Below, one piece after another: positions 25,956 to 34,990 of a DNA stretch of 55,319 bases. The position numbers were made by a program, and so were the translations under genes. The DNA is taken from assembly GCA_023391155.1 (NCBI GenBank), contig JAEWBM010000057.1, forward strand, positions 1 to 55,319. Reading direction: 5' to 3'. The DNA comes from Acidobacteriota bacterium. GTDB taxonomy: Bacteria > Acidobacteriota > Blastocatellia > Pyrinomonadales > Pyrinomonadaceae. Position 1 is the first letter of the stretch. Each line of letters starts with the position of its first letter. Below the pieces are notes generated by a model that did not search any database, was not told the origin of the DNA, and worked only from the letters and a program-made list of their open reading frames with translations.

Positions 25956-26969
25956 ATGAGCGATTATAAGGACCGATTCGATAAGTGGCAGCGTGAAGCT
26001 AAAGAAAAGTTCGAGGAGATCGACAAGCAGCTCGGCATAAAAGAAAAGCTTGGCGAAAGCGCCCGCACCGTGGCCGAGACCGCTCACAAGAGCGCCGAGC
26101 GGCTTAAGGCAGAGGCTGAACGCACAGGCGTCGGCAAACAAGCCGCCAAGGCTGCCGAAGAGACCGTAAAAGCCGCCGAAGAGACGGCTCGTAAGGCATG
26201 GAGCGCTAGCAAGCCCATCCGCGATTCTGCCGAAGACGCCGGTGAAGCCGCTGGCCAAGCCGCGAAACAGGCCGGTAAGGTCGCGGGCGATGTCATTAGT
26301 TCCGCCGGCGAAATGGCGGGCGAATTTCTCGGTGACGCTCGAAGGACCGTCGAGCGCAACGCAAAACGCGTCTCGAGCGCCATAAACCTCGGCGCCGGCT
26401 GGTCCCGTGCTTTCAACTCAACTTACAAAACGTTCTCGGATGCCGCCGACTGGGTCCAGCAATACCCTCTTAGGGCCGCGACGACCGGAGCCTCAATGGC
26501 GGTCGGCGCCGGTCTAGGCGTCGTCTTTACCGGCCTTAGTTCGCATTGGCTCTTCAACAGCGCGCTCCCCGCATGGTCGGTCAAAAAACTCGCCGAGCAG
26601 TTTAACGAATATCTAAATACCCGGGAAGATCTGATAGCACAGGGGCGTCTGACCGATGCCGACGCCGAACGCGTCCGTTTTGAACGCGACATCGCAAAAC
26701 GCATCGGCGCACCGTTGCTCGGGGCCTTCTCATTCGCGTCCGGGGCTGTCATGATGAGCAATGTCCTAAATCCGAAGACCGTCACCGGTGCTCCGATCGA
26801 TTGGCTGCTCGGCGGCAACCCGATGCTCGAGGGCGTATGGTTCTTCGGGAACGGAATGGTTTGCTTTAAGACCAGTTATGATCTTTTCATGATCGCTCTT
26901 GACGGCAGCGAAGATGTCGAAAAGATGGTCCGCGATATCAAAGGCCTGCTGCCGGAGGGCATCGCCTAA
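25956..26969 (+). CDS. Unknown protein: LEA/apolipoprotein-like helical N-half with hydrophobic C-half
   Basis: 337 residues from the ATG at 25956. Residues 1-140 are Ala/Lys/Glu-rich with imperfect 7- and 11-residue periodicity (KAAEETVKAAEETARKAW, AGQAAKQAGKVAGDV), a pattern seen in LEA-type, YtxH-like and apolipoprotein-like amphipathic helices. From about 165 to 195 and again near 265-285 there are hydrophobic segments, so the C-half probably sits in or on the membrane. No family was recognised for the C-half. An extended -10 promoter precedes it. The stop interlocks with that of the convergent site-2 protease gene (shared CTAA). A stress-related membrane function is conjecture. Confidence 0.7.
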   Translation: MSDYKDRFDKWQREAKEKFEEIDKQLGIKEKLGESARTVAETAHKSAERLKAEAERTGVGKQAAKAAEETVKAAEETARKAWSASKPIRDSAEDAGEAAGQAAKQAGKVAGDVISSAGEMAGEFLGDARRTVERNAKRVSSAINLGAGWSRAFNSTYKTFSDAADWVQQYPLRAATTGASMAVGAGLGVVFTGLSSHWLFNSALPAWSVKKLAEQFNEYLNTREDLIAQGRLTDADAERVRFERDIAKRIGAPLLGAFSFASGAVMMSNVLNPKTVTGAPIDWLLGGNPMLEGVWFFGNGMVCFKTSYDLFMIALDGSEDVEKMVRDIKGLLPEGIA

Positions 26970-27970
26970 ACGATCTTTATCGGAAACGGCAGAAAGCTGA
27001 CGATAAATATCAGCAGTGTAACGAACGCGACGGCTTTTCGTTTGCCGTCGAGTGGGCTCGTATCCCACGGCTGAGGGTGCCCCACCCGCAGCATCACTCC
27101 CAGCAGCACCGCGATCAAAAATCCGCTCGGACTGTTAAATACCAGTAGCCCCACGACCGACAACACCGACATAACAACAAACGCGATCCGCCCTGTCCAC
27201 AAGTGCACCTTCGGCCCCAGCACCGCGTAGATCGCATGCCCCCCGTCCAACTGCCCCGACGGTATCAGATTGAGTGCCGTCACCAGCAGGCCAACCCACG
27301 CCGCGAAATAGAACGGGTTCCCGTAAATAGCCGAAAGGTCCACGCCCATCCCCGCAGCGAGCAGCTGCATAAATATCGGATCGGAAAAGATGATGCCCGT
27401 ATATCCCTGCAGGGCTGCCGGCGGAGCCGGTTCTGCCGTCGCAATACCTATGATCGCGAACGGGATCAGCATTATGAATCCCGCGATCGGCCCCGCCACG
27501 CCGATGTCGAACACTGCCTTGCGCGACGGCATCGGCGTCCGTACCTTGATAAACGCCCCAAATGTTCCCGCCGGGCCCACCATCGGCGGCGTCGGGATAA
27601 AATAAGGCAGGGTGGAATATACGCGATAAATGCGGCAGGCAATGTAATGTCCCATCTCATGTGCAAAGAGTATCGAAAGCAGCGGCAGCGAAAAGCTCAG
27701 GCCGCGTACCATCAGGTCCCGCTCCGTCAATATCCGGGCCGCCGTTTCGCCGATGAAGCTCAAATAACTTAAAGGGGCCGCTGCTAAAAACTGAAACAGC
27801 TCGGTCCACGTCGCCGGGTCAGACTCCGGAAAGATCGGTATTACGCCAAAAGGATACAGCGTCCCCGCAATGGTAGCCGTGATGAACGTTATCGCCAGCA
27901 GCAAGCCGTGCTTTGCCAGCTCGCGCGCCGTCGGCCGCGGCAGCCTGTGCTCAAAATAGTAAACGTCCAT
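26966..27970 (-). CDS. Site-2-type membrane metalloprotease (M50 family)
   Basis: 334 residues from the ATG at 27970, chosen because AAAGGA lies 5 bases upstream; an ATG at 27988 would add six residues. HEMGH zinc motif at 104-108 inside a helix and the second motif LIPSGQLDGGH in a later helix, with about eight hydrophobic segments. No PDZ domain is visible. M50 peptidases cut substrates within the membrane, often releasing regulators; the substrate is unknown. Similar proteins in plants are EGY-like. Confidence 0.92.
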   Translation of the reverse strand: MDVYYFEHRLPRPTARELAKHGLLLAITFITATIAGTLYPFGVIPIFPESDPATWTELFQFLAAAPLSYLSFIGETAARILTERDLMVRGLSFSLPLLSILFAHEMGHYIACRIYRVYSTLPYFIPTPPMVGPAGTFGAFIKVRTPMPSRKAVFDIGVAGPIAGFIMLIPFAIIGIATAEPAPPAALQGYTGIIFSDPIFMQLLAAGMGVDLSAIYGNPFYFAAWVGLLVTALNLIPSGQLDGGHAIYAVLGPKVHLWTGRIAFVVMSVLSVVGLLVFNSPSGFLIAVLLGVMLRVGHPQPWDTSPLDGKRKAVAFVTLLIFIVSFLPFPIKIV

Positions 27971-28079
27971 CGTTTCCTTTGGATGCATTATCGGGCAAAA
28001 ATTTGCCGCAGTCTCGCGAGATCAACTTTCGATCGGTGAGCTGCGGCACTTAAGCTCTTATATTTTAGTTCTTAGCCGG

Positions 28080-28358
28080 TCAATCTCTCACGGCCTGAGC
28101 CGAAAGTTCTTTGCCCGGTTTAAATCTTATCGTCTTCCCCGCCGGTATCGGCACCTCTTTTCCGGTGCGCGGGTTTCGGCCGACTCCACGCTTTCTGGGC
28201 TTCACTACAAATACGCCAAAACCGCGCAGCTCTATTCGCTTGCCTTTGGCCAATGCATCCTTCATGGCGTTAAATAGGGAATCGACGACCTGTTCGGCCT
28301 TTTGCTTGGAGACCCCCGTTTTATCGGCCAGATGGTTCACAATGTCGAGCTTGATCAT
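28080..28358 (-). CDS. HU-family DNA-binding protein
   Basis: 92 residues, the standard HU/IHF length. The N-terminus is typical (MIKLDIVNHLADKTG), with VDSLFNAMKDALAKGKRIELRGFG and the DNA-inserting arm RNPRTGKEVPIPAGK, ending in FKPGKEL. It compacts and bends chromosomal DNA. Preceded by a strong ribosome site (AGGAGG) and a near-consensus promoter at 28421-28450. Monocistronic. Confidence 0.96.
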   Translation of the reverse strand: MIKLDIVNHLADKTGVSKQKAEQVVDSLFNAMKDALAKGKRIELRGFGVFVVKPRKRGVGRNPRTGKEVPIPAGKTIRFKPGKELSAQAVRD

Positions 28359-28420
28359 CGTTTCCTCCTGTAAAGTCTAGCCCGCGTGGAGAGATTCGTT
28401 TGAATTTGCCGTTAGACTTG

Positions 28421-28450
28421 ATGATAATCCCCTAAACCTTCCGCTGTCAA
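28421..28450 (-). promoter_or_regulatory. Sigma-70 promoter of the HU gene
   Basis: Perfect -35 TTGACA (28445-28450), 18-bp spacer, -10 TATCAT (28421-28426). Start expected near 28414, leaving a leader of about 55 bases. Confidence 0.75.
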
Positions 28451-28584
28451 GATTTTGCGGAAATTAAGATGTCTTCTCCACGGCCCGTCGTGCCCGCGCG
28501 TTCGGCATTCTGCTGCTCCTCGGGTGAGCTTTTTATCAACAAAGTGGTAAAATTTCGGCAAATATAAGGAAACGGGGGCTTTTT

Positions 28585-29406
28585 ATGCGTTGGCGTCAAC
28601 AAAGGCAGAGTTCGAACATTGAAGACCGCAGGGGTATGGGCCGCGGAGTGGCTCTCGGCGGCGGCAGTTTAGGAGTTCTGATCCTTGCGGCGATAGTATG
28701 CTTGCTCGGGGGCGACCCCCGCCAGCTGCTTGAGGGGCTTCCCACCGGGACCGATGTCCGACAGGAGCAGCCCGCTGCATCAAATTCGGCCCCTGATACC
28801 CAGAGCCAGTTCGCCGCCGCGGTGCTCGGCAGCACCGAAGATGTCTTCAACCGCCTTCTTCCTGAACAACTTGGCGTTCGATATCGTGAGCCTCAGCTCG
28901 TCCTCTTCTCCGGCCAGGTCTCATCGGCATGCGGTTTTGCGGACGCAGCGATGGGCCCGTTCTACTGTCCCGGCGACAACAAACTCTATCTGGATTTCTC
29001 GTTCTTTGAACAGCTCAAACGCGAGTTCAAGGCGCCCGGCGATTTCGCCGAGGCGTATGTCATCGCCCACGAGGTCGGGCATCACGTCCAAAATATCACG
29101 GGTACGATGGGTCAGGTTCAGAGACGTGGCCAGGATAACCGACTCTCTGTTGCCCTGGAGCTCCAAGCGGATTGTTACGCCGGTGTTTGGGCCCACCACG
29201 CAAGCCGCGCGGGGTTGGTCGAAGCGGGCGACCCGCAAGAGGCACTTCGCGCTGCCGCTGCCGTCGGTGATGATATGATCCAGCGGCGAACGGCGGGCTA
29301 TGTCGTGCCCGATTCATTTACCCACGGCTCTTCAGAGCAGCGAATGGAATGGTTCGCACGCGGCTTCAACTCCGGCGATCTCCGCCAGTGCGATACGTTT
29401 AGGTAG
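28585..29406 (+). CDS. YpfJ-type neutral zinc metallopeptidase
   Basis: 273 residues. One N-terminal membrane helix (about 24-42) after a basic, Arg-rich start, then the PF04228 domain: YREPQLVLFSG, the CG...A..G.FYCP block, AYVIAHEVGHHVQN with zinc motif HEVGH (162-166), and ELQADCYAGVWAHH. Family members are single-pass membrane proteins with an external peptidase-like domain; physiological substrates are unknown. It is divergent from the HU gene, and the 226-bp spacer holds the HU promoter; no confident plus-strand promoter was found. Confidence 0.93.
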   Translation: MRWRQQRQSSNIEDRRGMGRGVALGGGSLGVLILAAIVCLLGGDPRQLLEGLPTGTDVRQEQPAASNSAPDTQSQFAAAVLGSTEDVFNRLLPEQLGVRYREPQLVLFSGQVSSACGFADAAMGPFYCPGDNKLYLDFSFFEQLKREFKAPGDFAEAYVIAHEVGHHVQNITGTMGQVQRRGQDNRLSVALELQADCYAGVWAHHASRAGLVEAGDPQEALRAAAAVGDDMIQRRTAGYVVPDSFTHGSSEQRMEWFARGFNSGDLRQCDTFR

Positions 29407-29409
29407 AGA

Positions 29410-29952
29410 TCAGGCTCCGGATCTCGGCGCGAACGGCCGCCCGTAAAGTTCCTGATAGATCCAGCCGAGCACCCTCGCCTCGGCGGTAAAAAGCGCTTCC
29501 AGCCACGAGGCGGTCAGATATGATCGCCTCTCAAAATTTGTCGTCAACAGCTCCGCTTTTTGCAGTGCAGATGCCTCCGGGTCGCGCTCGAGGTTATTCG
29601 CCTCGGTTATCTCTGTCTTAGCCGTGCGGGCCTCGTGCAGAGCGGCGACAACGTCGTTCAGCCACAGGTCCAGCAGCGGCTCGGACGGGTTCTGCTCAAC
29701 CGCCTGCGCGACGCCGATCGCGAATCGTGCTTCCGCGTTTTCAAAGGGATAGGTCGCGACGCCCCGTTCCTCGTCATCCTGTTGCTTCCACTGAAACAGT
29801 TCCTCGACCATCGGATGCCGCATCCGCGCCGTCCTTTCGTCATAATTCAAAACCCATTCGAGAAGGTCGGCAAGTGATGCGGGTTCCACCTTTCCGTCGG
29901 CGGCTCTCGCCAACTTTGGCGGGCCTGCAGCTTGTGATGTTGCGTCGTTCAT
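29410..29952 (-). CDS. Hypothetical protein (180 residues)
   Basis: A soluble, mostly helical, acidic protein with no signal peptide, no membrane segment and no cysteines. I do not recognise a family. The coding frame is uninterrupted and starts at an ATG, with base use like the neighbours. It converges on the YpfJ-type gene with a 3-bp gap and is divergent from the TM2 gene. Confidence 0.6.
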   Translation of the reverse strand: MNDATSQAAGPPKLARAADGKVEPASLADLLEWVLNYDERTARMRHPMVEELFQWKQQDDEERGVATYPFENAEARFAIGVAQAVEQNPSEPLLDLWLNDVVAALHEARTAKTEITEANNLERDPEASALQKAELLTTNFERRSYLTASWLEALFTAEARVLGWIYQELYGRPFAPRSGA

Positions 29953-30025
29953 GTCCTCGTGTAAACTTCGATTATTTCACTCGGCGGCGCGGAAAACAAC
30001 GTGGCGGGCTATCTTCGGTTTAACT

Positions 30026-30053
30026 TTGACAAACCTTTTGAGCTGAATAATAC
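30026..30053 (+). promoter_or_regulatory. Promoter of the TM2-ribE operon
   Basis: Perfect -35 TTGACA (30026-30031), 16-bp spacer, weak -10 TAATAC (30048-30053). The leader would be about 30 bases to the ATG at 30092. Confidence 0.5.
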
Positions 30054-30091
30054 TTAGTTCGATTCACCTCGTTAGGAGTCTTCGTAGAAAT

Positions 30092-30508
30092 ATGGCCACC
30101 AATTACGTAACTTGCCCAAACTGTCATTCGCAAAATCCCGGCAATTTTCAGAGCTGTACGAACTGCGGTACATCGCTCTCTTTTAATCAGGGCCCGATGC
30201 AGCCCGCCGCGGGTTACGGCCAGACCAAGCTTCCCGGAGCTGACAAAAAGATCGCCGCCGGTATCTGCGGCATCCTGCTCGGCGGCCTCGGGATCCACAA
30301 GTTCATCCTCGGCTATCAGCAAGAGGGCCTGATCTACCTTGCGATGTTCGGCGGAGCTTTCGTCCTGGCATTCGTCACTTGCGGGATAGGAGCGTTCCTC
30401 TTAATGATCCCGGGCATACTCGGCCTCGTCGAGGGCATAATCTATCTCACCAAATCTGACGAGGAATTCGTTCAGACCTATATCGTAAACAAAAAACCCT
30501 GGTTCTAA
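30092..30508 (+). CDS. TM2-domain membrane protein with N-terminal zinc ribbon
   Basis: 138 residues. An N-terminal zinc ribbon (Cys8, Cys11, Cys22, Cys25) is followed by a Pro/Gly linker and then a TM2 domain with two helices: the KIAAGICGILLGGLGIHKF stretch with the GIHKFILG turn, then a Cys/Gly-rich helix. TM2 proteins are widespread and of unknown function. Riboflavin synthase follows 3 bp downstream. Confidence 0.85.
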   Translation: MATNYVTCPNCHSQNPGNFQSCTNCGTSLSFNQGPMQPAAGYGQTKLPGADKKIAAGICGILLGGLGIHKFILGYQQEGLIYLAMFGGAFVLAFVTCGIGAFLLMIPGILGLVEGIIYLTKSDEEFVQTYIVNKKPWF

Positions 30509-30511
30509 GCC

Positions 30512-31120
30512 GTGTTCACTGGGCTGATCGAAGAACTGGGCAGCGTCCGCCTGATCGAGCATCGGGGCGAGGACGCGCGCATAGTGATCGCCGCTGATCT
30601 CGTGACCAAGGGCACGGCCGAGGGCGACTCCATAGCCGTCAACGGCGTCTGTCTCACCGCCCTGGATATTGCCCCGAACTCGTTCGCGGCCGATGTTTCC
30701 CGCGAAACCCTCGAACGTTCCACGCTCGGCCGGCTGCGGCCCGGAACCCCGGTCAATCTCGAACGAGCGGTAACGCCGCAAACACGCCTCGGCGGCCATA
30801 TCGTCCAGGGACACGTCGATTCACGTGGCAGCTTCATTAGTGCGATCCCCGGAGACGGTTCGTGGACTGTCCGGATCGGCTTTCCGCCTGCCATCGCGCC
30901 CTACCTCGTCGAAAAAGGCTCCGTCGCGGTCGAGGGCATCAGCCTGACGATCGCTGCCTTAGGCGACGAGCATTTTGACATTGCCGTAATCCCGAAAACA
31001 TGGGAGATGACAAATCTTTCCTCTCTAAAAACCGGCGATGACGTTAATCTCGAGGCGGATGTTATTGCGAAATATGTTGAGCGGATGATCGCTTTTCACC
31101 CCTCGGCTTCGCGTGAATAG
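30512..31120 (+). CDS. ribE: Riboflavin synthase alpha chain
   Basis: 202 residues, GTG start. It dismutates two 6,7-dimethyl-8-ribityllumazine molecules into riboflavin. The two homologous barrels each begin with the family's pattern: MFTGLIEELGSV with DSIAVNGVCLTAL and the VSRETLERSTLG loop, then GGHIVQGHVD with GSVAVEGISLTI in the second. No FMN riboswitch sits upstream; the gene is in an operon behind a TM2 gene. The rest of the rib pathway is not in the window. Confidence 0.97.
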   Translation: MFTGLIEELGSVRLIEHRGEDARIVIAADLVTKGTAEGDSIAVNGVCLTALDIAPNSFAADVSRETLERSTLGRLRPGTPVNLERAVTPQTRLGGHIVQGHVDSRGSFISAIPGDGSWTVRIGFPPAIAPYLVEKGSVAVEGISLTIAALGDEHFDIAVIPKTWEMTNLSSLKTGDDVNLEADVIAKYVERMIAFHPSASRE

Positions 31121-31135
31121 TGCGGGCCCACGATA

Positions 31136-31522
31136 ATGCGGCCGCTCAACACTATGAAATTCGCTCGTATCACATTTCTCGTCGCCGCCGTTTACGGCGT
31201 TTTAGCTCTCGCTCCGCAATACTTTCTCGAAAGCTATATCGGCCGTACCGACCCGCCGGCGATAACACATCCGGAATTCTTCTATGGCTTCATCGGCGTC
31301 GCTCTGGCATTTCAGATCGTCTTCCTGATGATCTCGCGCGACCCCGTCCGTTATCGCCCGCTGATGCTCGCATCCGTCGTCGAAAAGTTCTCGTTCGGGA
31401 TCGCGGCCGTCGTTCTTTACGTCCAGGGCAGGCTCTCGGCAAACATGCTCGGCGCCGGGTTGGTAGATCTCGTCCTAGGAGCCCTCTTCATCGCAAGCTA
31501 CTTTAAAACCCCAAAAGAATAG
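31136..31522 (+). CDS. Small four-helix membrane protein
   Basis: 128 residues with four hydrophobic stretches and few charged residues between them, starting at an ATG 13 bp after ribE (a second in-frame ATG lies six codons in). No named family recognised; it resembles uncharacterised small integral membrane proteins. It ends the plus-strand operon begun by the TM2 gene. Confidence 0.65.
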   Translation: MRPLNTMKFARITFLVAAVYGVLALAPQYFLESYIGRTDPPAITHPEFFYGFIGVALAFQIVFLMISRDPVRYRPLMLASVVEKFSFGIAAVVLYVQGRLSANMLGAGLVDLVLGALFIASYFKTPKE

Positions 31523-31544
31523 GGCGGCCCTTTCGGAACCGCCC
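31522..31544. terminator. Weak bidirectional hairpin between the ribE operon and pilC
   Basis: GGGCGG/CCGCCC stem with an 11-base loop. On the minus strand it is followed by TATTCTTTT, so it mostly suits termination after pilC. Confidence 0.45.
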
Positions 31545-31580
31545 CATCCTCCTCAGGTAGAAATCAAACCAGGAGACAAC

Positions 31581-32813
31581 TTAGTTTCCGCCGCCGGCCA
31601 GTTTGCCAATGAGCGTAAAGAGCGGAAGGTACATCGAGATCACGATGCCGCCGATCGTAACACCGAGAAATCCGATCAGGATCGGCTCGATCATCGCCAG
31701 CAGGTCCGCGATAGCGGTGTCCACTTCCTCTTCATAAAAATCTGCGATCTTGCCGAGCATCGCGTCCAGAGCACCCGTCTGTTCACCGACGCCGATCATT
31801 TGGCCGACCATGTGCGGAAATACCTTGGTCGCCTTGAGCGGCTCAACAAAGTTCTCACCGCGTTCGACACCGGCTCGCACCTTAAGTATCGCATCTTCGA
31901 TAACGATGTTCCCCGCCGTCTTAGCGGTAATATCCAGTGACTGCAGGATCGGCACACCCGATGAAAGCAGCGTCGAAAGGATCCTTGAGAACCGAGCCAC
32001 AGCTACCTTTCGCAGGATGCTTCCGAACACGGGCGTCTTCAGCAATATCGAGTCGATCTGCCACCGCCCCTTTTCCGTCTTGTAATAGAACTTGATCGCG
32101 ATCGACGCACCGATGATCGAGATCAGCAGGCCAAGCCCGCCCCATCCGGCCAGAAAGCTGCTTATCCCCATCACTATTCGTGTCGGCAGCGGCAGCGCCT
32201 CGCCCGGCCCCAGCAAACCGATAAAGATCTGCTCGAATTGCGGGATAACCACGATCATGATCACTGCGATCGCGGCGATCGCGACAAAGATAACCGCCGC
32301 CGGATAGATCGAAGCCGAAACGATGCTTCGTTTCAATTTCACGACCTTTTCGATCAACGTCGCAAGCCGCTGCAGGATCAGGTCGAGCACACCGCCGGTT
32401 TCACCCGCCTCCACCATATGTGTAAATAGCGAATCGAACACCTTCGGATGCTTCTCAAGTGCGGCAAACAGCGTCGCACCTTCCTCAACATTCTGCCTCA
32501 CCTGCCGCAGCACCTCTTTGAAATAGACGTTCTGCTGCTGTTCGGCGAGGATGTCAAGGCACTGGACCAACGGAAGCCCCGCGTCGATCATCACCGAAAA
32601 TTGCCGCGTAAAGACCGCAAGCTCTTTGGCACCCACCTTTTTGCGGCGGCCGAGCTTCGGTATGTTCACGACGCGCCCCTTTTCGGTGGCCTGCGTCAGG
32701 ATGACCTGTTCGCGGCGGAGCAATGCCCGCAGCTCGTTCTGATTCGCGGCATCGCGTTCGCCCGCGACCAGTTCGTTCAAGCGGTTTCGTCCTTTGAATA
32801 CGTAAGTAGGCAT
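31581..32813 (-). CDS. pilC: Type IV pilus inner-membrane platform protein PilC
   Basis: 410 residues with the tandem type II secretion F domains: FTRQFSVMIDAGLPLVQCLDIL and later FSRILSTLLSSGVPILQSLDI, and three membrane helices. The MVEAGETGGVLDLIL and MIGVGEQTGALDAML repeats are typical. PilC anchors pilin assembly on the PilB/PilT motors. Last gene of the pilB-unknown-pilT-pilC operon. Confidence 0.96.
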   Translation of the reverse strand: MPTYVFKGRNRLNELVAGERDAANQNELRALLRREQVILTQATEKGRVVNIPKLGRRKKVGAKELAVFTRQFSVMIDAGLPLVQCLDILAEQQQNVYFKEVLRQVRQNVEEGATLFAALEKHPKVFDSLFTHMVEAGETGGVLDLILQRLATLIEKVVKLKRSIVSASIYPAAVIFVAIAAIAVIMIVVIPQFEQIFIGLLGPGEALPLPTRIVMGISSFLAGWGGLGLLISIIGASIAIKFYYKTEKGRWQIDSILLKTPVFGSILRKVAVARFSRILSTLLSSGVPILQSLDITAKTAGNIVIEDAILKVRAGVERGENFVEPLKATKVFPHMVGQMIGVGEQTGALDAMLGKIADFYEEEVDTAIADLLAMIEPILIGFLGVTIGGIVISMYLPLFTLIGKLAGGGN

Positions 32814-32847
32814 TTCCTTTTCTTTAGCTCCTCAATTAGGTGTTCAG

Positions 32848-34056
32848 TTAGCGGGCACCCGGGCGTTGGCCGATCGGCCTCCCCTGAGCGTACGGGCTCG
32901 CGTGGTTGGATAGGTTCGGTTTCGCTGTTCCGGCGTACGATTGGTTAAGGCCCGAACCGCGTTCGATCAGCTCCTTCAGCTCATCAGCGTTCGAGGTCCT
33001 TTGCATAGCCACGTCCATCGTGATCTGCCGCTTATGGACGAGCGTCGCCAACGCCTGGTTGAACGTCTGCATACCGAACTTGTCCTGTCCGGTCTGCATC
33101 ATCGAATAGATCTGGTGGATCTTATCCTCGCGGATCAGGTTACGGATAGCGGAGTTCGGTATCAGGATCTCGAGTGCCATCACTCGGCCGTCGCCGGTCG
33201 CCTTAGGCAGCAGCGATTGACACATGATCCCTTCAAGCACGAGCGAAAGCTGCGTTCTCACCTGCGCCTGCTGGGCCGACGGAAAAACGTCAATGATACG
33301 GTTGATGGTCGAGTATGCCGAGTTCGTGTGAAGCGTTGCGAACGTCAAGTGGCCCGTTTCAGCGATTCGCAGGGCCATCTCGATCGTCTCGAGGTCACGC
33401 ATTTCGCCGACGAGCACAACGTCCGGGTCTTGACGAAGTGCGGTGCGAAGTGCGGAGGCGAACGTGTGCGTGTCTGCCGCCACCTCGCGTTGATTCACAA
33501 CGCAGTTCTTGTGGTTGTGCAGGAACTCGATCGGGTCCTCGATCGTCAGGATATGGTCGTGACGGTCGATGTTGATCTTGTCGATCATCGATGCCAGCGT
33601 CGTCGATTTACCCGAACCCGTCGGCCCCGTCACCAGGATCAGGCCGCGGGGCTTCTTACAAAGGTCCGATACCACCGTCGGCAGCCCTAGATCGTTAAAG
33701 GTCTTGATCTCGTACGGTATGGCACGAAACACCGCGCCGACCGCTCCCTTCTGATTGAACAGATTGGCACGAAAGCGTGACATCCCCTTCAACCCGAATG
33801 AGAAGTCGAGCTCGAGGTTTTCCTCAAAGCGGTGCTTCTGAGCATCGGTCAGCACCGAATACGCCAGCCGCTTGGTGTCCGCCGGCGTCATCGGGGCATA
33901 ACCTTCAAGCGGTGACAGGTGGCCGTGCACGCGGATCTGCGGCGCCGTATTCGTCGTCAAGTGGAGGTCGGAACCCCCGGCATCCGTCATCTTCTTTAGA
34001 AGTTCCGGCAGCGTTACCTGTGACGCGGTATTATCTTGTGGTTGTTCAAAGCTCAT
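32848..34056 (-). CDS. pilT: Twitching motility ATPase PilT
   Basis: 402 residues. PilT retracts type IV pili. N-terminal GGSDLHLTTNTAPQIRVHG block, Walker A GPTGSGKS (144-151), Asp box IEDPIEF, Walker B-type DVVLVGEMRD, His box with HLTFATLHTNSA and the C-terminal AIRNLIREDKIHQIYS retraction motif, which marks it as PilT rather than PilB. The C-terminal 40 residues are a variable Gly/Pro/Asn-rich tail. Confidence 0.97.
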   Translation of the reverse strand: MSFEQPQDNTASQVTLPELLKKMTDAGGSDLHLTTNTAPQIRVHGHLSPLEGYAPMTPADTKRLAYSVLTDAQKHRFEENLELDFSFGLKGMSRFRANLFNQKGAVGAVFRAIPYEIKTFNDLGLPTVVSDLCKKPRGLILVTGPTGSGKSTTLASMIDKINIDRHDHILTIEDPIEFLHNHKNCVVNQREVAADTHTFASALRTALRQDPDVVLVGEMRDLETIEMALRIAETGHLTFATLHTNSAYSTINRIIDVFPSAQQAQVRTQLSLVLEGIMCQSLLPKATGDGRVMALEILIPNSAIRNLIREDKIHQIYSMMQTGQDKFGMQTFNQALATLVHKRQITMDVAMQRTSNADELKELIERGSGLNQSYAGTAKPNLSNHASPYAQGRPIGQRPGAR

Positions 34057-34095
34057 GGTATTGAGTGATCGACGTGGTGATATTAGTGATGTGGG

Positions 34096-34977
34096 TTATT
34101 CCACGACCGGGGCACACGGGGGCAGCGGCGTCGGGGTCGGACGCTCGCGAATAACACCCTTGACCGATGCCTGCTGTGCGGGACGTGAAACGCCGTGGAT
34201 CGACTGGATCACGCGCTCCGATTCGTCCGCCAGACGTTCTGCTGCATCGGCACGTGCATTGGTCGCAACGCTATAGATCCTTCCGCCCGACTCCGTGTAA
34301 TAGAACATTCGCGACTGAATGCTTCCGTCCTTTTCCTGCGATTGGGCGACGACGACATAGACCATCTTTCCGCCAACTTCCTTTTCGTAATCGTTGACGA
34401 CCCAACCGTTCTCTTTGATCATCTTGTTGATGACCTCGCGGCGAAGCGATGTCGTCGGAACGCCGCCCAGCCGTGTCTGCCGTCCGCGAACTTCGGTCTC
34501 ACCGGTCGCCGGGCCGACGACTGAGATCGATGCGGAGCCGACATCGTCACCGGAGCTTCCGGCAACGCGGAACTGGACCTCGCCGTTGTTGGCATCCTCC
34601 GGTTTCCAGCCCTCGGGGGCCTTTTCACCGGTCGGAAGAACTGCTGCGGGCTCTTTCTTTTCAGCGGTCTCGCCCGCCGTTTCGGCATTGTTCTGTGCCA
34701 GCTCAGCTTCGCGGGCCTTTTCAAGCCTCAGTTGGCGAAGCCGTAATGAACGCTTACGTGCGGCAACCTCTTTCTTGCGCCGCTCCTGCGCCCGGTAAAG
34801 CTGCCACCAGCGTTTCGAATATTTCTTCACGCCTTTCCAACTGCGCTCTTTCTTCTTATATCGGCGGGATTTCTGCGTCCCGGCCTCGGCATATTCGGTC
34901 GCCAGCGGAATGATGGTTCCGAGCCCGAATAGAAGTGCTATTGAAAGTGCGGTTGCCCGTATCGCCCTTATTGCCAT
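34096..34977 (-). CDS. Unknown exported protein between pilB and pilT
   Basis: 293 residues from the ATG at 34977, chosen for its GGAGG five bases upstream; the longer TTG-initiated frame is rejected. It starts with a signal-like helix (about 9-30), followed by a strongly basic stretch (about 35-90, many Lys/Arg/Trp), an acidic Ala/Glu linker, and a C-terminal domain of roughly 140 residues with ISVVGPATGETEV and MVYVVVAQSQEK. I do not recognise a family. Its place in the operon suggests a pilus-assembly or surface-anchoring role. Confidence 0.7.
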   Translation of the reverse strand: MAIRAIRATALSIALLFGLGTIIPLATEYAEAGTQKSRRYKKKERSWKGVKKYSKRWWQLYRAQERRKKEVAARKRSLRLRQLRLEKAREAELAQNNAETAGETAEKKEPAAVLPTGEKAPEGWKPEDANNGEVQFRVAGSSGDDVGSASISVVGPATGETEVRGRQTRLGGVPTTSLRREVINKMIKENGWVVNDYEKEVGGKMVYVVVAQSQEKDGSIQSRMFYYTESGGRIYSVATNARADAAERLADESERVIQSIHGVSRPAQQASVKGVIRERPTPTPLPPCAPVVE

Positions 34978-34990
34978 AGTATCCTCCAAA

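Noticed and set aside
30509..30511. FMN riboswitch before ribE
   Set aside because: Only three bases separate ribE from the TM2 gene; no room for an aptamer and none seen upstream.
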